Shown: piece by piece, positions 35,168 through 44,265 of the stretch
Position numbering within the stretch: position 1 is the stretch's first letter
Layout of the letters: each line of letters begins with the position of its first letter
NCBI RefSeq assembly: GCF_001984155.1
Contig: NZ_MTQO01000037.1
Span: forward strand, 174,643-238,642
DNA: 64,000 nt
Origin: Actinosynnema sp. ALI-1.44
GTDB lineage: Bacteria; Actinomycetota; Actinomycetes; Mycobacteriales; Pseudonocardiaceae
Direction of reading: 5' to 3'
The notes under the pieces: model-generated
Seen by the model: the letters and a program-made list of their open reading frames with translations, nothing else
What the model was told of the DNA's origin: nothing
Database searches by the model: none
Made by a program: the position numbers and the translations under genes

Positions 35168-35575
35168 GTGGCACCTGGTTATCTCAGCCCGGGGGAGGAG
35201 CAGAACCGGCGGCTGCTGCGGGCCAGGGACGCGATGGACCGGGACTTCGCGTCTCCGCTGGACGTGCCCGCGCTCGCCCGGATCGCGCTGATGTCCCCGA
35301 CGCACTTCACCCGCTCCTTCCGGGCGGCCTTCGGCGAAACGCCACACCGCTACCTGCAACGCCGCCGGATCGAACGCGCGATGGCGCTGCTGCGCTCCCC
35401 GGCGGTGACCGTCACCGAGGTGGCCGACCGAGTCGGCTTCGAAAGCCTCGGCACGTTCAGCCGGACGTTCCGGACGATCGTCGGGCTCTCGCCGACCGAG
35501 TACCGGACCAAGCACCCGCCGCTGGACGTCCCCGTGTGCTTCGTGAAGGCGTGGACCAGGCCGAGCCGTTCGTAA
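35168..35575 (+). CDS. AraC-type HTH regulator (DNA-binding domain only)
   Basis: GTG 35168 start (MAPGYLSPGEEQNRRLLRAR). The 135-residue protein is almost entirely the double HTH: residues 18-65 (ASPLDVPALARIALMSPTHF, TRSFRAAFGETPHRYLQRRR) and 70-112 (ALLRSPAVTVTEVADRVGFE, FSRTFRTIVGLSPTEYR). It has no sensor domain. It is followed after 50 bases by a VOC-family gene; the AraC-VOC pair recurs in actinobacteria, the regulator probably controlling its neighbour. Confidence 0.9.
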   Translation: MAPGYLSPGEEQNRRLLRARDAMDRDFASPLDVPALARIALMSPTHFTRSFRAAFGETPHRYLQRRRIERAMALLRSPAVTVTEVADRVGFESLGTFSRTFRTIVGLSPTEYRTKHPPLDVPVCFVKAWTRPSRS

Positions 35576-35625
35576 GGTTGTTTCGGATAAGCCGTCCCGG
35601 CCGGGCCGGTCGTAGTGTTCCCGGC

Positions 35626-36087
35626 ATGTTCAACAGCATCCGCATTCACTCCGTGATGGTCCTCGACCAGGACGAAGCCCTCGACTTCTACGTGGGCAAA
35701 CTGGGCTTCCAGGTCGAGGCCGACGTCGACCTCGGCTTCATGCGCTGGCTGACGATCGTACTGCCGTCGGATCCGGGACGGGAGATCCTGCTCGAGGTGC
35801 CGGGGCCGCCGTCGCAGAGCGACGAGATCGCCGCGCAGCTGCGTGACCTGGTGACCAAGGGTGCGATGGGGGTGGCCGCGATCCTCACCACCGACGACTG
35901 CCAGAAGACCTACGACGAGCTCACCGCCAAGGGCGTCGAGTTCACCGAGAAGCCGACGCAGCAGCCGTACGGCATCGACTGCGCGCTGCGCGACCCGTTC
36001 GGCAACCACATCCGGATCACCCAGCCCGTGACAGGCCCGGTGGAGGTCACCGAGGAGGACAAGGCCCGCTGGTGCGGCAACGCATAG
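35626..36087 (+). CDS. VOC-family (glyoxalase/bleomycin-resistance-like) protein
   Basis: Start at ATG 35626 (MFNSIRIHSVMVLDQDEALD). The beta-alpha-beta-beta-beta repeats are visible: SVMVLDQDEALDFYVGKLGF (first His/metal position), WLTIVLPSDPGREILLEVPG, then KTYDELTAKGVEFTEKPTQQ and CALRDPFGNHIRITQP with the terminal Asn/Glu region. 153 residues. Such proteins act as dioxygenases, isomerases or drug-binding proteins; no specific role can be read here. Paired with the AraC gene upstream. Confidence 0.9.
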   Translation: MFNSIRIHSVMVLDQDEALDFYVGKLGFQVEADVDLGFMRWLTIVLPSDPGREILLEVPGPPSQSDEIAAQLRDLVTKGAMGVAAILTTDDCQKTYDELTAKGVEFTEKPTQQPYGIDCALRDPFGNHIRITQPVTGPVEVTEEDKARWCGNA

Positions 36088-36163
36088 GTAGCCTGGGCGC
36101 GTGTCGCCCGCCAGTGCCGTGATCGCCGAGGCCAAGGCACAGGACGAGGAAGAAGCGAAGTGG

Positions 36164-36196
36164 GTGTGGGGTGCTCCACACGGGAGCACCCCACAC
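36164..36196. terminator. bidirectional terminator
   Basis: GTGTGGGGTGCTCC (36164-36177) and GGAGCACCCCACAC (36183-36196) make a perfect 14-bp stem with a 5-nt loop between the convergent VOC and NHL genes. Confidence 0.8.
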
Positions 36197-36202
36197 CGGC
36201 GC

Positions 36203-38236
36203 TCAGGACACGCCAACCTTGCGGATCCGGTTCGGTTCGCCGTTGGAGAAGTGCAGATACCCCGCCTGGTCGAAGGCCATCGTCGTCGCCATCGCGCTGG
36301 CCAGCAGCGCCGGGCCGCCGTCACCCTTGTGATCGGTCTTGCCGTTGCCCGCAAGCGTGACCACGACTCCCGCCGCGTCGATCTTCCGGATGTAGGCGAC
36401 CCCGTCACTGAAGTACAGCGTGTCGTCGGGCCCGACCACGATCGCGGACGGGTACATACCGGTCTGCGTGGCCTTCTTGCCCTCACCGGCCAGCGTCCGC
36501 TCGCCGTTGCCCCCGATCGTGGTGATCACGCCTGCTGGGGTGACCTTGCGGATGCGGTTGTTCTGCTCGTCGCTGATGTACAGGTTGCCCGCCTTGTCCA
36601 GCGCGACCTCGCGGGGAGCACTCAGTTTGGCGGCCGTCGCGGGGCCGCCGTCCCCGCCGAATCCCTTCTCACCGGTACCGGCGACCGTGGTGATGATCCC
36701 CGCTGTGTCGATCTTGCGGACACGGTTGTGGTTGATGCTCGTGAGGTAGATGTTCCCGGCCGGATCGACGACCAGGTCCGTCGACGCGACCATCGCACTG
36801 GTGGCCGGGCCGCCGTCGCCCGAAAAGCCGTACGTTCCGGTTCCCGCGACGGTCGTGATGATCCCGGTGGTGCTGATCTTGCGGATCCTGGAGCCGCGCC
36901 ATTCCGCGACGTAGATGTTGCCCTGCCGGTCGACCGCGACACCGTCCGGTGCCACCTTCGCCTGGGTGGCGGGCTTGTTGTCGCCGTCGTAGCCCTCTTC
37001 GCCGGTGCCGCCGATCGTCGTGATGACGCCGTTCGTGCCGATCCGGCGGACCCGGTTGTTCACCATGTCGGCGACGATCAGGTTGCCGTGCGGGTCGAAG
37101 GCGATGCTGTTGGGACCGGCGAACTTCGCGGTCATGGCCGGGCCGCCGTCGCCGCCGAAGCCCCATTCGCCGGTGCCAGCCACCGGGTAGACGATCGAGT
37201 CGATCTGCTTGCCGGTGATCCGGCGGACCTTGCTGTTGTCGTGGTCACCGATGAGGATGTCGCCGGAGCGGGTCACCGCCAGCCCGCGAGGGGAGTTCAA
37301 CTGCGCGGCGCTCGCCTGACCGCCGTCGCCCGCGGCACCGGAGGTCCCGGTTCCGGCGAACGAGGTGGCCGTTCCGTTCTGGGCGAGGCGTTGGACGCGG
37401 TTGTGACCTGAGTCCGCGACGTACAGGTTGCCCGCGGTGTCGAGAGCCAGCCCGGTCGGGTGGTCCAGGTTCGGCAGAACCGTGGTGAACGCGCCGTTGA
37501 CGAGCTTCTGCACCTTGTTGTCGTCGGTGTCCGCGATGTACACCGCGCCGTCAAGCGCGTTCACGGCGACGTCCGTCGGGTAGTTCACCTTGTCCGGCGC
37601 GGCGATCGTCTCGAGCTTGTTCGCGGCGAGGTCGACCAGCCGGATCCGGTCGTTGTCCTTGTCAGCGAAGTACAACCGGCCCGACGAGTCGAAGGCGAGA
37701 CCCATCGGGCCGCTCAGGTTCGTCGCCCTGGGCGCGAGGTCGCCGTTGAAGCCCTCGGTACCCGTGCCGACCACCGTCGTGATGAGACCGTCCGTGCCGA
37801 CCTTGCGGATCCGGGCGTCGTAGGCGTCCGCGACGTAGACGTTCCCGGCCCTGTCGACGGCCACACTGGCCGGGGTCTTCATCGTCGCGGACGTCGCCGG
37901 GACGTTCTCCTTGTCCCCGGTGGCGTAGTCACCTGTGCCCGCGAAGGTCGTGATGACGCCCTGCGGACTGACCTTTCGGACCTTGGAACCCCACCAGTCG
38001 GCGATGTACGTGTTGCCCGCGGCGTCCGTGGCCACGTCGGCGGGTGATCTCAGCTTGGCGGCGGTGGCCTGGCCACCGTCGCCCGCCGAGTCGTAGTCGC
38101 CGGTGCCCGCGAAGGTGCTGATCACTCCCAGGTCGGCGGCGAGGGCAGGCGCGGCGGGCACGACCAACGCCAGCACCGTGCTCAACGCGGCCACGGCACA
38201 GACGTGGACGGGGCCGCGTGCGGAGACTCTTCCCAT
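36203..38236 (-). CDS. secreted NHL-repeat beta-propeller protein
   Basis: Start at ATG 38236 (MGRVSARGPVHVCAVAALST), 8 nt after GAGGA; a further ATG lies five codons upstream. A signal peptide ends near APALAADLG. The rest is about eleven NHL units of 50-55 residues, each with the pattern GDGGPATAAKLSAPREVALD followed by AGNLYISDEQNNRIRKVTPA and GVITTIGGNG. The repeats probably form two propellers. Proteins of this type bind carbohydrate or protein ligands at the surface. No catalytic domain is attached. It is followed by a strong terminator. Confidence 0.88.
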   Translation of the reverse strand: MGRVSARGPVHVCAVAALSTVLALVVPAAPALAADLGVISTFAGTGDYDSAGDGGQATAAKLRSPADVATDAAGNTYIADWWGSKVRKVSPQGVITTFAGTGDYATGDKENVPATSATMKTPASVAVDRAGNVYVADAYDARIRKVGTDGLITTVVGTGTEGFNGDLAPRATNLSGPMGLAFDSSGRLYFADKDNDRIRLVDLAANKLETIAAPDKVNYPTDVAVNALDGAVYIADTDDNKVQKLVNGAFTTVLPNLDHPTGLALDTAGNLYVADSGHNRVQRLAQNGTATSFAGTGTSGAAGDGGQASAAQLNSPRGLAVTRSGDILIGDHDNSKVRRITGKQIDSIVYPVAGTGEWGFGGDGGPAMTAKFAGPNSIAFDPHGNLIVADMVNNRVRRIGTNGVITTIGGTGEEGYDGDNKPATQAKVAPDGVAVDRQGNIYVAEWRGSRIRKISTTGIITTVAGTGTYGFSGDGGPATSAMVASTDLVVDPAGNIYLTSINHNRVRKIDTAGIITTVAGTGEKGFGGDGGPATAAKLSAPREVALDKAGNLYISDEQNNRIRKVTPAGVITTIGGNGERTLAGEGKKATQTGMYPSAIVVGPDDTLYFSDGVAYIRKIDAAGVVVTLAGNGKTDHKGDGGPALLASAMATTMAFDQAGYLHFSNGEPNRIRKVGVS

Positions 38237-38247
38237 GTGGATATTCC

Positions 38248-38394
38248 TCATTCGGCTGACAGCGGTGACGAACCACGATCACGGCGCCGTCGGCCGAACC
38301 GGAACCCCCCAAGATTGAGGGGTTGCGCGCTTCGGCCGCGGCCCGCAGCGGCGATCAGCGCCACTGCCGCGACCACGAGAACCAGCTTCCTCAT
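38248..38394 (-). CDS. possible 48-residue secreted peptide or truncated gene after DUF4331
   Basis: ATG 38394 overlaps the DUF4331 stop as ATGA. The N-terminus MRKLVLVVAAVALIAAAGRG is a good signal-anchor, followed by an Arg-rich tail (FRFGRRRRDRGSSPLSAE). DUF4331 genes are often followed by a secreted TPR protein, so this may be the first exon-like stub of such a gene cut off by deletion. AACCCC / GGGGTT near 38303-38324 could form a weak terminator inside it. Confidence 0.4.
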   Translation of the reverse strand: MRKLVLVVAAVALIAAAGRGRSAQPLNLGGFRFGRRRRDRGSSPLSAE

Positions 38395-39941
38395 GCCTGG
38401 CGCCTGCGCCTGCGCATCATCCAGAAACCCCCGCCGACCAACGCGAGCGCACCGGCGACACCGCCGAGCACCGGCCCGACGGGCATGTCGTCCGTGGCGT
38501 TCGCGCTCGGGGTGAAACCGACCATCGCCGTATTCGAATTGACCGCCGTGTTGGCGGGCAAAGCGACGTACGGGAACTTCTGCTCGAACCACCGGTCGTT
38601 GGCGTCCACCTTGTCGCCCGCGGCCAGTTCCGGCACGATCTGACCGGTCTGCGCGGCACCGGCGAGCACCTGCAGTTCGATGTCGACCACGTCGTCGGCC
38701 AGCCTGCGACCGTTGGGGAAGCCCTGCAGGTCACCGCCGATCAGCCCGAGCCGGTTGGGCTTGTCGGTCGGTGCGATCGACGTGTTGAGCCGCAGCATCT
38801 CCGACGGCACGAACTTCTTCGGGTTCACGTCGGCGTTGTTCAGCTGCGAGTTCAGGTCCGCCTTGATCGGCCCGCCCGCCTTGGTGGTGATACCCGTCAG
38901 GAATATCTCGACCAGGTCGTCGCGCGGGGTGGCCGGTGCCTTGAGCTTGTGGGCCGCTTCGAGCAGCTTGGCCACCTCCGGGTTGGTCACCCTGTCCAGC
39001 AACGGTTTCACTGTTCCGTCACGGTCCGGGGTGAGCCCGTTGAACGCGTCCTTCAACGCCGCCGACGACACGACCTCGTTCACCAACGGGTTGCCCAGGC
39101 GGGAAACCTGCACGTACGGGCCTTCCGCCTTGGCCTGGCCGGGCGAGAGCCGCATGGTCCGCCGCTCGGTGTCGCTCCAGACGCCGATCACGGGGTTGCG
39201 CCTGGCGTCACCCTTCAGCGACACCACGGACTTCGGGACCTGGATCGCGATCGTGTTGACGTTGTAGCCGCGCAGGGTGTCCTGGCCGACCTCGCTCAGG
39301 TTCCCGCCGTACAGCCCGTCGAACACGCGCAGGTCGAGGAAGAACGAGTCCTCCGCGGCCCCGACGTACGTCTGCCCGCCGCCCGGCAGCTTGGCGACCG
39401 CCTGGTCGCGCAGCACGCGGTAGTCGGGCATGGACGCTGGGCCCACAGTGGACGGTGCAACCCTGCCCTTGCGGATGAGGGTCTTGTCCTTGCCCTTGTC
39501 GTCGATCACTTCGAGCTTGTAGTTCTGCCGGAACAACAGGTTCTCGTCGTCCAGCGACGTGACGGGGCCGTTGTTGTACAGGAACGTGCTCTTACCGCGC
39601 CGGTCGTCGTTCTCGAACGTCCACCGGTAGGTCAGGTCCGGCTTGGCGTCACCGTCGTTGTCGATGTTGATGTCGTAGTTCGCATCAGTCGCCCACGGGT
39701 AGAAGTTCGGTCCGCCATTCGGCTCCTGCAAACCGAACCAGTTGGCCACCACCGTGACTGTTTCCGGGTTGTCCGGGCTGACGAACGCGTACACGTCGGT
39801 GTTGTCGACGGTCGGGTCGGCCGCGATGAGCGGGGCCTCCCGGTGGCTCGATGCGGTGGCCGAACCGGGCATGAACCCGGCGAGGGCGACGCCGATCAGC
39901 AGTGTCCCGGCCATTGCCAGCGGCTTTCGCAAGGCAATCAT
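38391..39941 (-). CDS. DUF4331 secreted/membrane-anchored protein
   Basis: Start at ATG 39941 (MIALRKPLAMAGTLLIGVAL) after GGGGAGG. The signal peptide ends near ATASSHREAP, and SHREAPLIAADPTVDNTDVY is the DUF4331 hallmark. FYPWATDANYDINIDNDGDA and other Asp-rich stretches suggest metal binding. The C-terminus carries a membrane helix (GPVLGGVAGALALVGGGFWM) and an Arg-rich tail, so the protein is anchored outside the membrane. 516 residues. Function of the family is not established. Confidence 0.92.
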   Translation of the reverse strand: MIALRKPLAMAGTLLIGVALAGFMPGSATASSHREAPLIAADPTVDNTDVYAFVSPDNPETVTVVANWFGLQEPNGGPNFYPWATDANYDINIDNDGDAKPDLTYRWTFENDDRRGKSTFLYNNGPVTSLDDENLLFRQNYKLEVIDDKGKDKTLIRKGRVAPSTVGPASMPDYRVLRDQAVAKLPGGGQTYVGAAEDSFFLDLRVFDGLYGGNLSEVGQDTLRGYNVNTIAIQVPKSVVSLKGDARRNPVIGVWSDTERRTMRLSPGQAKAEGPYVQVSRLGNPLVNEVVSSAALKDAFNGLTPDRDGTVKPLLDRVTNPEVAKLLEAAHKLKAPATPRDDLVEIFLTGITTKAGGPIKADLNSQLNNADVNPKKFVPSEMLRLNTSIAPTDKPNRLGLIGGDLQGFPNGRRLADDVVDIELQVLAGAAQTGQIVPELAAGDKVDANDRWFEQKFPYVALPANTAVNSNTAMVGFTPSANATDDMPVGPVLGGVAGALALVGGGFWMMRRRRRQA

Positions 39942-39970
39942 GACTTTCCTCCCCGCCCCGGCGCGAAGAA

Positions 39971-40001
39971 CCGGGTGCACCAGACTCTTCGGTGCACCCG
40001 G
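39971..40001 (-). terminator. terminator of the Pro/Thr-rich surface gene
   Basis: CCGGGTGCACC (39971-39981) pairs perfectly with GGTGCACCCGG (39991-40001), 9-nt loop. It lies between the stop of the upstream minus-strand gene and the DUF4331 start. Confidence 0.65.
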
Positions 40002-40025
40002 CCGGGCGGATTGGGGACCTGCGGA

Positions 40026-40979
40026 TTATCTGAACCGCAGCACGCTGACACCGGCGAGGACGAAGAACACCAGGATGATCAGCGAACTGCTCTGCCCACC
40101 GGTTGAGCTGGTCAGCAGGTGGTCGACAGCGGCGGTGAGCACCACACCGCAGTTCGCGGTGACCCAGTGCCTGCCCGCTTCGAAGCGGTCGAACTGGACC
40201 GCCGCGGTGAACGCCCCCTGCGCGTCGGCGATCGTGCCGCCGACACGTTCGCCCTTCGACATCAGCGTTACGGGTGCGCCGGGCGTGCATCCCTTGCCAG
40301 TCGCCGACAACGCGTCACCTGGCGCCATGGAGACCTTGTCGAGCACGAGGTCGCCGTCCGCGTTCGGTTTGGGGTCCGCTGTGGACAGAGGGGGCAGCTC
40401 GGTCGACGTGATCGGTGGCGGTGTCGGGGGCTGCGGTGTGGTCGCTGGTGGCCGGGACGTCGTCGTCGGTGGGCGACGGGTGGTCGTCGGCGGGATGACC
40501 GGCGGCTGGCCCGGTGGCACCGTCACCGGAGGAGTGACCGGTGGGATGACGGGTGGAACCGTCGGCGGAATGGTCGTCGGCGGCGGCGTCACGGTGAAGA
40601 CGGCGTCGTCGAAGAGTTCCAGACTGGTGCACGTCGCGGTGACTTTGTGGCCACCGAGTGCGGCATTCGCCGGAACTTTCGTACCGACCGAACCAGCTGC
40701 GGGCGCACCGGTCTCGCCGCCACCCGCACTGGCCAGAGTTGTTCCGTCAAATGCGAAAATGATCTGCTTGCACAGATATTTCCCGCCGCCGCGGGAGAAC
40801 CCGGTCCAGCCGATGGTGAAGCCGGAACCGGCTGTTCCACTGGCTGGAGCGAGTGCGATCTGCGGATTGGGTAACGGTGGTTGGTTACTGCTGGTCTGCG
40901 CCTCCGCGATCGGAGCGGCGGCCAAAAGTACGGCAAGTCCGCCCGAAAGGGCAGCGATTCTTCGCGATCCAGTGCGCAT
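40026..40979 (-). CDS. cell-surface protein with Pro/Thr-rich spacer
   Basis: Start at ATG 40979 ([20 protein letters not shown]), 8 nt after GGGGAG. A signal peptide is cleaved near IAEAQTSS. Residues 35-140 look like an Ig-like domain (SGTAGSGFTIGWTGFSRGGG) with two Cys. A long Pro/Thr spacer follows (residues about 140-215). A second Ig-like domain (DKVSMAPGDALSATGKGCTP) and a C-terminal membrane helix (SSLIILVFFVLAGVSVLRFR) complete it. There is no LPXTG. It is an anchored extracellular protein of unknown ligand, with the architecture of actinobacterial surface stalks. Confidence 0.8.
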   Translation of the reverse strand: MRTGSRRIAALSGGLAVLLAAAPIAEAQTSSNQPPLPNPQIALAPASGTAGSGFTIGWTGFSRGGGKYLCKQIIFAFDGTTLASAGGGETGAPAAGSVGTKVPANAALGGHKVTATCTSLELFDDAVFTVTPPPTTIPPTVPPVIPPVTPPVTVPPGQPPVIPPTTTRRPPTTTSRPPATTPQPPTPPPITSTELPPLSTADPKPNADGDLVLDKVSMAPGDALSATGKGCTPGAPVTLMSKGERVGGTIADAQGAFTAAVQFDRFEAGRHWVTANCGVVLTAAVDHLLTSSTGGQSSSLIILVFFVLAGVSVLRFR

Positions 40980-41059
40980 TGCTACTACTCCCCTGAATAC
41001 GTCCGCCACAGGTTGTAGCATCCTCATCCAGATATCACTACTTCCAATCGGGATGCCCA

Positions 41060-41866
41060 ATGAGACGCGTGATTGCGGCAGGGGTTGCGCTCGGGGTGTG
41101 CGCCGTCCTTTTCGGTGGGTCGCCAGCGGCGGCCGCCGAACCATTGAGGATCGCGATCGCCTTCGACGGCAAGGACATCACCGGAAACACTGTCATGGTC
41201 GAGCCGAGCAAGCCGGTCGAGCTGACAGTGACGGCGACCAACGAGGGCGACTCGACGGTCAAGGTCCGCAGCGTGCGCGTCTCCGGCGTGGCGCTGGCGT
41301 TGACCTTCTTCTCCTATGACACAGTGATTCCGTACGACGTACCAGCACGTCAGACGGTGACGCGGACGCTCGTGCTCGACCTGGCCGAGCTCTCGGGACA
41401 GGCGATCGGTCTGCTGCCGACGACGGTGGAAGTCCTGAACACCGAACGGGAAGTGATCGGCAGCTCCAAGACGGTCACCGACGTGCGTGGTTCACTGTGG
41501 TCGGTCTACGGCGTGTTCGGGCTGGCGTTGCTCGCGCTCACCGCGTTCATCTGGGTGACCGCGTTGATCGCCTTGGCGCGGCACAGGCTTTCGCCGAACC
41601 GGTGGAAGCGCGCGCTGCGGTTCCTGCCCGCGGGCATCGGAACAGGCCTGGTGGCAGTGGTTTCGCTGTCGGTGCTGCGGCTGGTGCCGCCGGAACCGAC
41701 GGTGGAGATCCCGATCGTGATCGCCGCGGCGGCGATCGGGCTGGTGCTCGGGTACCTGACCCCGCACCCGATTCCGCCGCCACCGCCGCCGATGGGCGGC
41801 CCGGATGATCCGACGATCGCAACGACCACCCGCAGGATGGACAGCACCACCGAGGCCTACGGATGA
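41060..41866 (+). CDS. secreted-domain membrane protein, partner of the kinase
   Basis: ATG 41060; signal peptide MRRVIAAGVALGVCAVLFGG to PAAAAEP. Residues 30-140 form a beta-rich extracellular domain (PVELTVTATNEGDSTVKVRS), then three membrane helices (about 152-175, 190-212, 220-240). The Pro-rich cytoplasmic tail ends in TTTRRMDSTTEAYG, rich in Thr and so a possible phosphorylation target of the kinase whose start overlaps its stop codon. The extracellular part is similar in pattern to that of the kinase. Family not recognised. Confidence 0.75.
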   Translation: MRRVIAAGVALGVCAVLFGGSPAAAAEPLRIAIAFDGKDITGNTVMVEPSKPVELTVTATNEGDSTVKVRSVRVSGVALALTFFSYDTVIPYDVPARQTVTRTLVLDLAELSGQAIGLLPTTVEVLNTEREVIGSSKTVTDVRGSLWSVYGVFGLALLALTAFIWVTALIALARHRLSPNRWKRALRFLPAGIGTGLVAVVSLSVLRLVPPEPTVEIPIVIAAAAIGLVLGYLTPHPIPPPPPPMGGPDDPTIATTTRRMDSTTEAYG

Positions 41867-43632
41867 CAGCGCCGCTGAGCATGGTCAACGCCTTGCCGCA
41901 GTACACAGTCGGCGGGCAGATCGGCTCCGGCGGGATGGGCGAGGTCTTCTCCGGCGTGCACCGCACGCTCGGCCGCCAGGTGGCGATCAAGCAGTTGCCA
42001 CCCGACATCGCCGGGCGCGTCGGTGCTTTCGTCCAGTTCGACCGGGAGGCGCGGGTGCTGGCGAGCCTCGACCACCCGCACATCGTGCCGGTCTACGACT
42101 ACGTGCAGAACCTGCTCGTGATGGAGAAACTCGACGGGGGAACGGTGTTCGACCGGTTCCACGCCGGGAAGATCGACCACGAGCAGGCGTGCGCGATCAC
42201 GCTGGCCATGTTGTCGGGGCTGCACGCCGCACACGTGGCCGGCGTGTTGCATCTGGACGTGAAGCCGAAGAACCTGCTGTTCAACACGGCCGGGGTGGTG
42301 AAGGTCGCGGACTTCGGGATCGCGCAGGTGATCAGCGAGGGCGCGACACTCGTCACCCACGGCGGCCAGATCCTGGGCACCCCCGCGTACATCGCGCCGG
42401 AACAGGCGATGGGCAACGCGTTGTCGCCCGCCGCGGACGTGTACGCGGCAGGCACGATGCTGTACGAGCTGCTCACCGGTGACCTGCCGTTCGACAGGGA
42501 ACGCGGTGCGCTGGCGCTGATCCGGCAGCACATGTTCGCCGATCCCAAGCCGATCGAGGGCGTGCCCGAGCCGCTGGCGACCGTGGTGATGCGCAGCATC
42601 GCCAGGGAACTGCCTGCCAGGTACCGGGAGGCGGAGGCGTTCGCGACCGACCTCGCGTCCGCGGCGACCAGCGCGTTCGGCCAGGGATGGCTGGAACGAT
42701 CGGGGATCCCGGTCCTGCACCTCGCGCCGCGGGTGGTCGCCAGCCTGGCGACCGGCGCGGCGCCGCACGAGGACCTGACGGTGGTCACGCCGAAGGCCAA
42801 CGGCGCGACGGCCGATCCGACCATTGTGGACCCGGAAGGGCCCGCCCTGAAACGGCCGAGGGTGCCCGCGTGGATCGCGGCGGCCGCGCTGCTTGGCGTG
42901 ATCGTCACGGCGTTGCTGACCCCGTCGGTCCTCTCGCACGACACCACGTCGACCATGTCGGTGCGTGGCGCGCCCAGCATCGGCCCGGCCGTCGTCGACC
43001 TCAGCAAACCGGTCACCGTGACCGGGAAGGACGTGGTCAGCGGCAACCTGACGTTGAGCATGTCCGGCGGGGGGATCCCACTCGGCGAAGGAACCAGCCC
43101 CGTCAAGGCCGATTACGACCGCAAGTTCGAAGCGGGCATCACCCTGCCGCCGATCAGCCGGTGGATCGTCGGCGGAACCGTCACCGGCGAACTTCGCTGG
43201 ACACCGAAAGACGGCGGCGCGCAAGAAATCCAGACGTTCACGCTGCGCACCGAGCAGCACCCGCTCGCCACCCTGATGGGCACGGGCAGCCTGCTGCTGG
43301 CCCTGTTCGCCGTGGCATACCTGGAATCGACCGCGCGGACACTGCGCCGTGGCTACCGCCGCCCGTCCGCGCGTTACAGCGCCGGTCTGCTCGGCGCGCT
43401 GCTCGGGCTGGCGATCTGGCTGTTCACCTCGGCGATGCTGGGGCACGAACTGGCGATGGGGTTCGGCATCGCGTCGGTGGCCGTCGCGGCGGCCGGGGCG
43501 GTCTGTCTGATCGTGGCGACCGAACGGGCGGTCCAGATCGCCCGTCATCGGGCACTATGGCGGGATGGACGGCCGGGCGTACTTGGAGAAGCTGATCAGC
43601 GACCGACTGCGGGGAGCACGGGAGCTGCCTGA
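41863..43632 (+). CDS. serine/threonine protein kinase with C-terminal membrane domain
   Basis: ATGA overlap with the upstream gene. Kinase domain residues 14-260: glycine loop GSGGMG (21-26), K43, catalytic loop H130-L-D-V-K-P-K-N137, D150-F-G, then GTPAYIAPEQA. The Arg of the usual HRD is Leu, so activation-loop control differs from RD kinases, though catalytic D132, K134 and N137 remain. A membrane segment (WIAAAALLGVIVTALLTPSV near 345) precedes a beta-rich external region and three more helices. It is Pkn-like but has no PASTA repeats. Confidence 0.92.
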   Translation: MTAPLSMVNALPQYTVGGQIGSGGMGEVFSGVHRTLGRQVAIKQLPPDIAGRVGAFVQFDREARVLASLDHPHIVPVYDYVQNLLVMEKLDGGTVFDRFHAGKIDHEQACAITLAMLSGLHAAHVAGVLHLDVKPKNLLFNTAGVVKVADFGIAQVISEGATLVTHGGQILGTPAYIAPEQAMGNALSPAADVYAAGTMLYELLTGDLPFDRERGALALIRQHMFADPKPIEGVPEPLATVVMRSIARELPARYREAEAFATDLASAATSAFGQGWLERSGIPVLHLAPRVVASLATGAAPHEDLTVVTPKANGATADPTIVDPEGPALKRPRVPAWIAAAALLGVIVTALLTPSVLSHDTTSTMSVRGAPSIGPAVVDLSKPVTVTGKDVVSGNLTLSMSGGGIPLGEGTSPVKADYDRKFEAGITLPPISRWIVGGTVTGELRWTPKDGGAQEIQTFTLRTEQHPLATLMGTGSLLLALFAVAYLESTARTLRRGYRRPSARYSAGLLGALLGLAIWLFTSAMLGHELAMGFGIASVAVAAAGAVCLIVATERAVQIARHRALWRDGRPGVLGEADQRPTAGSTGAA

Positions 43633-44251
43633 GGATCTCCGGGGCGCGTTCGTCAACCTGGCCGAGATCCGCGGCGTCGTCGTGGGGCTGATCGCCGCGG
43701 GTGCGGTGACCCAGGACGACGCCGGCCAGTTGCTGCACGACCTGCGCGCGACGATGGAGCGGGCCGGGTGGCTGAAGACGGTCACCCTGCACGCGTCTGG
43801 CTCCAACCAGGTCGAGATCCCGACGGCTGTCCGCCGTTCCGGTGAACCCGCGGCCGAGCGCGTGGAGCGCAGGCCAACCGGTTCACCCGAACTGCTCAGG
43901 GTCGTCCCGCTCGTCGGCCGCGAGATCGGCAACGGGGACGTCGTCAGGAAGTTCATCAGCATCGAGGTCTGGAACGCCGTGCTGATCGTCAGGTCGGCGT
44001 TTGCCCGTGACAGCTGGGAGCCCGGTGCCCGGCACCGGTTGACCGACTCCCGCTGGCGGTGGCGTGCCTGGGACGAGCAGGGCACGCAGTACCGCAGTAC
44101 GGGCATGTCCGGCGGCGGCTCGTCCGGTACCGGCGACCTGTACTTCGAGAACCGCGCGTTCTTCCCGAGCCCGCCGGACGACGCCGAAACGCTGACCCTG
44201 GTCGTGGAACACCCCGAGCACCAGGCATCCGTGGAGCTTCCCCTGCGGTGA
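43565..44251 (+). CDS. hypothetical protein overlapping the kinase gene
   Basis: ATG 43565 lies inside the last 68 bases of the kinase gene in another frame. N-terminal half is helical (YLEKLISDRLRGARELPEDL, GAVTQDDAGQLLHDLRATME). The C-terminal half is beta-rich (WNAVLIVRSAFARDSWEPGA, HRLTDSRWRWRAWDEQGTQY, TLTLVVEHPEHQASVELPLR), perhaps a small lectin- or immunoglobulin-like module. No membrane segment. It completes a three-gene operon with the kinase and its partner. I do not recognise the family. Confidence 0.75.
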   Translation: MDGRAYLEKLISDRLRGARELPEDLRGAFVNLAEIRGVVVGLIAAGAVTQDDAGQLLHDLRATMERAGWLKTVTLHASGSNQVEIPTAVRRSGEPAAERVERRPTGSPELLRVVPLVGREIGNGDVVRKFISIEVWNAVLIVRSAFARDSWEPGARHRLTDSRWRWRAWDEQGTQYRSTGMSGGGSSGTGDLYFENRAFFPSPPDDAETLTLVVEHPEHQASVELPLR

Positions 44252-44265
44252 ACCGGGTGCCACCA

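Noticed and set aside
36101..36163. Short GTG frame (MSPASAVIAEAKAQDEEEAK) after the VOC gene with a TAGCCT -10-like element.
   Set aside because: It runs straight into the terminator and then into antisense of the NHL gene, so at most it is the stub of a lost gene.
36203..38251. Very repetitive DNA that could suggest tandem repeats or a mobile element.
   Set aside because: The repetition is protein-level NHL units in one intact secreted protein.
41863..43632. PknB-type kinase with peptidoglycan-sensing PASTA domains.
   Set aside because: No PASTA repeats follow the membrane segment; the extracellular part is different and ends in further helices.
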